In this document: positions 62,822 to 64,000 of the stretch, piece after piece
Position numbering within the stretch: position 1 is the stretch's first letter
Layout of the letters: each line of letters opens with the position of its first letter
Assembly (NCBI GenBank): GCA_947497245.1
Contig: CANMFO010000003.1
Coordinates: 62,001 to 126,000 of the forward strand
Reading direction: 5' to 3'
From: an uncultured Flavobacteriaceae bacterium
GTDB taxonomy: Bacteria > Bacteroidota > Bacteroidia > Flavobacteriales > Flavobacteriaceae
DNA length: 64,000 nt
Program-made: the position numbers and the translations under genes
Notes under the pieces: model-generated
Told to the model about the DNA's origin: nothing
The model's database searches: none
The model's input: the letters and a program-made list of their open reading frames with translations, nothing else

Positions 62822-63587
62822 GGCCTTGGAACGTATTCAATGAAAGGCTTTCCCCATCAAAGACGCCATAGGTGTAATAGGAGATCCAGTCCCCAAGGTT
62901 CACATATTTCGATTTTCCGTCCAAATCAATTTCCAGGGGAAGGTGGCGGTGTCCAAAAACAAAATAATCGTAGTGCCGCTGCTCTAGCTTTCGTTTGGCG
63001 TACTGTACCAGCCATTCTTTGTCCTCCCCTAAAAATTTAATGTCCCCATCCCCGGAGATCAGTTTGTTCTTTACGGAAAAATATTGCGCCAATCGAACGC
63101 CCCAGTCGGGGTGCAACCAGCGATAAAACCATTGGGAAACAGGGTGGGTGAACACTTTTTTCATGCGCTTGTACCCCTTGTCATGTGGACCAAGCCCATC
63201 GCCATGACCTACGAAAAAGGAGATTCCGTTTATGTTGTATTGTTGGGGTTTATGAAAAACCGGAATCTGCAGTTCTTCCTCAAAATAGCCGTTCATCCAA
63301 AGGTCGTGGTTGCCCACGAAATAATAAATGGGGATTCCAGCATCGGATATTTCGGCCAGTTTGCCCAAGGTCCGCGTAAATCCTTTCGGCACAACAGTTT
63401 TGTATTCCATCCAAAAATCGAACAGGTCTCCCAATAGAAAAATGACCGCTGCGTCGGTCTTGACCTCATCCAACCAGGCGACGAACTTTTTTTCCCTTGG
63501 CCTGCTTTGCTCCATGGTGGGCGCGCCCAAGTGATTGTCACTTGCGAAATACACTTTTTTACCGGGAGGGACGGTTATCGATTCCAT
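62799..63587 (-). CDS. lpxH: UDP-2,3-diacylglucosamine diphosphatase
   Basis: 262 residues. Calcineurin-like metallophosphatase motifs: ASDNHLGA (SDxHLG), LLGDLFDFWMEY, VGNHDLWM, VGHGDGLG and FGHRHLPLE. Makes lipid X in lipid A synthesis on the inner face of the membrane. The overlap with recJ ends is 23 bases, tail to tail. Confidence 0.94.
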   Translation of the reverse strand: MESITVPPGKKVYFASDNHLGAPTMEQSRPREKKFVAWLDEVKTDAAVIFLLGDLFDFWMEYKTVVPKGFTRTLGKLAEISDAGIPIYYFVGNHDLWMNGYFEEELQIPVFHKPQQYNINGISFFVGHGDGLGPHDKGYKRMKKVFTHPVSQWFYRWLHPDWGVRLAQYFSVKNKLISGDGDIKFLGEDKEWLVQYAKRKLEQRHYDYFVFGHRHLPLEIDLDGKSKYVNLGDWISYYTYGVFDGESLSLNTFQGPIEGPST

Positions 63588-63623
63588 TGGTCTGTAAAGA
63601 TAAGCAAAAGCCCTTTGGGCAAA

Positions 63624-64000
63624 TTAATGGGGGTTGTCCGAGGCAAACCACTCCGCAAAGGAAGTTTCGGTCTCTTGGAGTTTTAGGGAATGTAATTTGA
63701 CGTTTTCCGGTAGTCGTCTCCCTATTTTTACGGCGAAGTCGATGACCATATTTTCACTCGTGGGCTGATATTCGGCCAAGATCACTTTGTGGCCCCGTTC
63801 ATCCAGTTCCTTGGCCAATTCGATATGGGGCGTATTCTTGTTGAAGACCGTGGCGTGGTCGAAGGCATTCACGACTTCTTCCTTGACAATTTTTTTTAGG
63901 TCCCCGAAGTCGATGACCATGCCCAACTTCACATGGGAAGTGTCCGAAATAGGGGTCCCGATGACGGTTACGGAAAGTTTGTAGCTATGACCGTGAACGT
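63624..64000 (-). CDS. queD: 6-carboxytetrahydropterin synthase, C-terminal part (runs off right edge)
   Basis: The frame continues past the window edge; 125 codons are visible. HGHSYKLSV carries two zinc histidines, FDHATVF the catalytic Asp-His, PTSENM the conserved Glu, and ETETSF the pterin-binding Glu. Second enzyme of the queuosine (7-cyano-7-deazaguanine) pathway, from 7,8-dihydroneopterin triphosphate. The N-terminal His and Cys lie outside the window. Confidence 0.93.
   Translation of the reverse strand, partial: VHGHSYKLSVTVIGTPISDTSHVKLGMVIDFGDLKKIVKEEVVNAFDHATVFNKNTPHIELAKELDERGHKVILAEYQPTSENMVIDFAVKIGRRLPENVKLHSLKLQETETSFAEWFASDNPH

Overview
The window reads as chromosome of a marine Flavobacteriaceae bacterium (Bacteroidota), broadly of the Maribacter/Zobellia/Muricauda type. 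The reasons are the Bacteroidota promoter form (TAnnTTTG around -7, with TTG about 19 bases upstream where visible), near absence of Shine-Dalgarno sequences, many secreted lipoproteins, a Cys-free L32, and family types common in that group (DUF5117-type zinc metalloprotease, AGE epimerase lipoprotein, DUF5009 protein, SSS symporter, kelch lipoprotein). I saw no tRNA, rRNA, CRISPR array, insertion sequence or phage gene.

Layout. (1) 1-5.8 kb, minus strand: a sugar-catabolic operon running off the left edge. It holds a BNR sialidase-like secreted protein, a D-2-hydroxyacid dehydrogenase, an HpaI-type aldolase, a large secreted glycoside hydrolase-like protein and the first 28 codons of a Tat-exported protein. 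Its promoter carries a near-perfect 26-bp palindrome. (2) 5.9-22 kb: an 'anoxia island'. It contains class III ribonucleotide reductase (nrdG-nrdD), then one long denitrification operon (norC, norB, nirK with a fused cytochrome c, nirV-like, Sco-like copper chaperone, norQ, norD, norE-like, norF-like), a convergent NsrR/IscR-like Rrf2 regulator, nadA-nadB-thioredoxin-like, and a convergent uncharacterised polytopic membrane protein with heme-copper-like histidines. Nitrite to N2O is covered; nitrate and N2O reductases are not in the window. (3) 22.4-28.3 kb: lactate/glycolate permease, an alanine/serine-glyoxylate aminotransferase-like enzyme and a fused FAD/Fe-S 2-hydroxyacid oxidase, which together look like a glycolate/lactate utilisation module. 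(4) 28.6-38.2 kb: mixed periplasmic and transport genes. (5) 38.3-44.1 kb: housekeeping block ribE / pdxA / yceD-rpmF-fabH-accB-accC. (6) 44.4-64 kb: mixed housekeeping and stress genes, including arfB, asd, mscL, alr-tdk, rsmI, a Crp/Fnr regulator, a UDG-family protein, an OsmC protein, recJ, lpxH, and queD running off the right edge.

The most notable regulatory signal is a TGA-N6-TCA inverted repeat placed at exactly the same distance (centre 29.5 bp) upstream of a similar -7 element at two promoters, norC and nadA. A perfect FNR-type box (TTGAT-N4-ATCAA) also lies before the UDG-family gene, which is near a Crp/Fnr-family gene. This suggests a shared oxygen- or NO-responsive regulon that includes NAD synthesis. 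The least explained protein is the membrane protein at 20826-22043.
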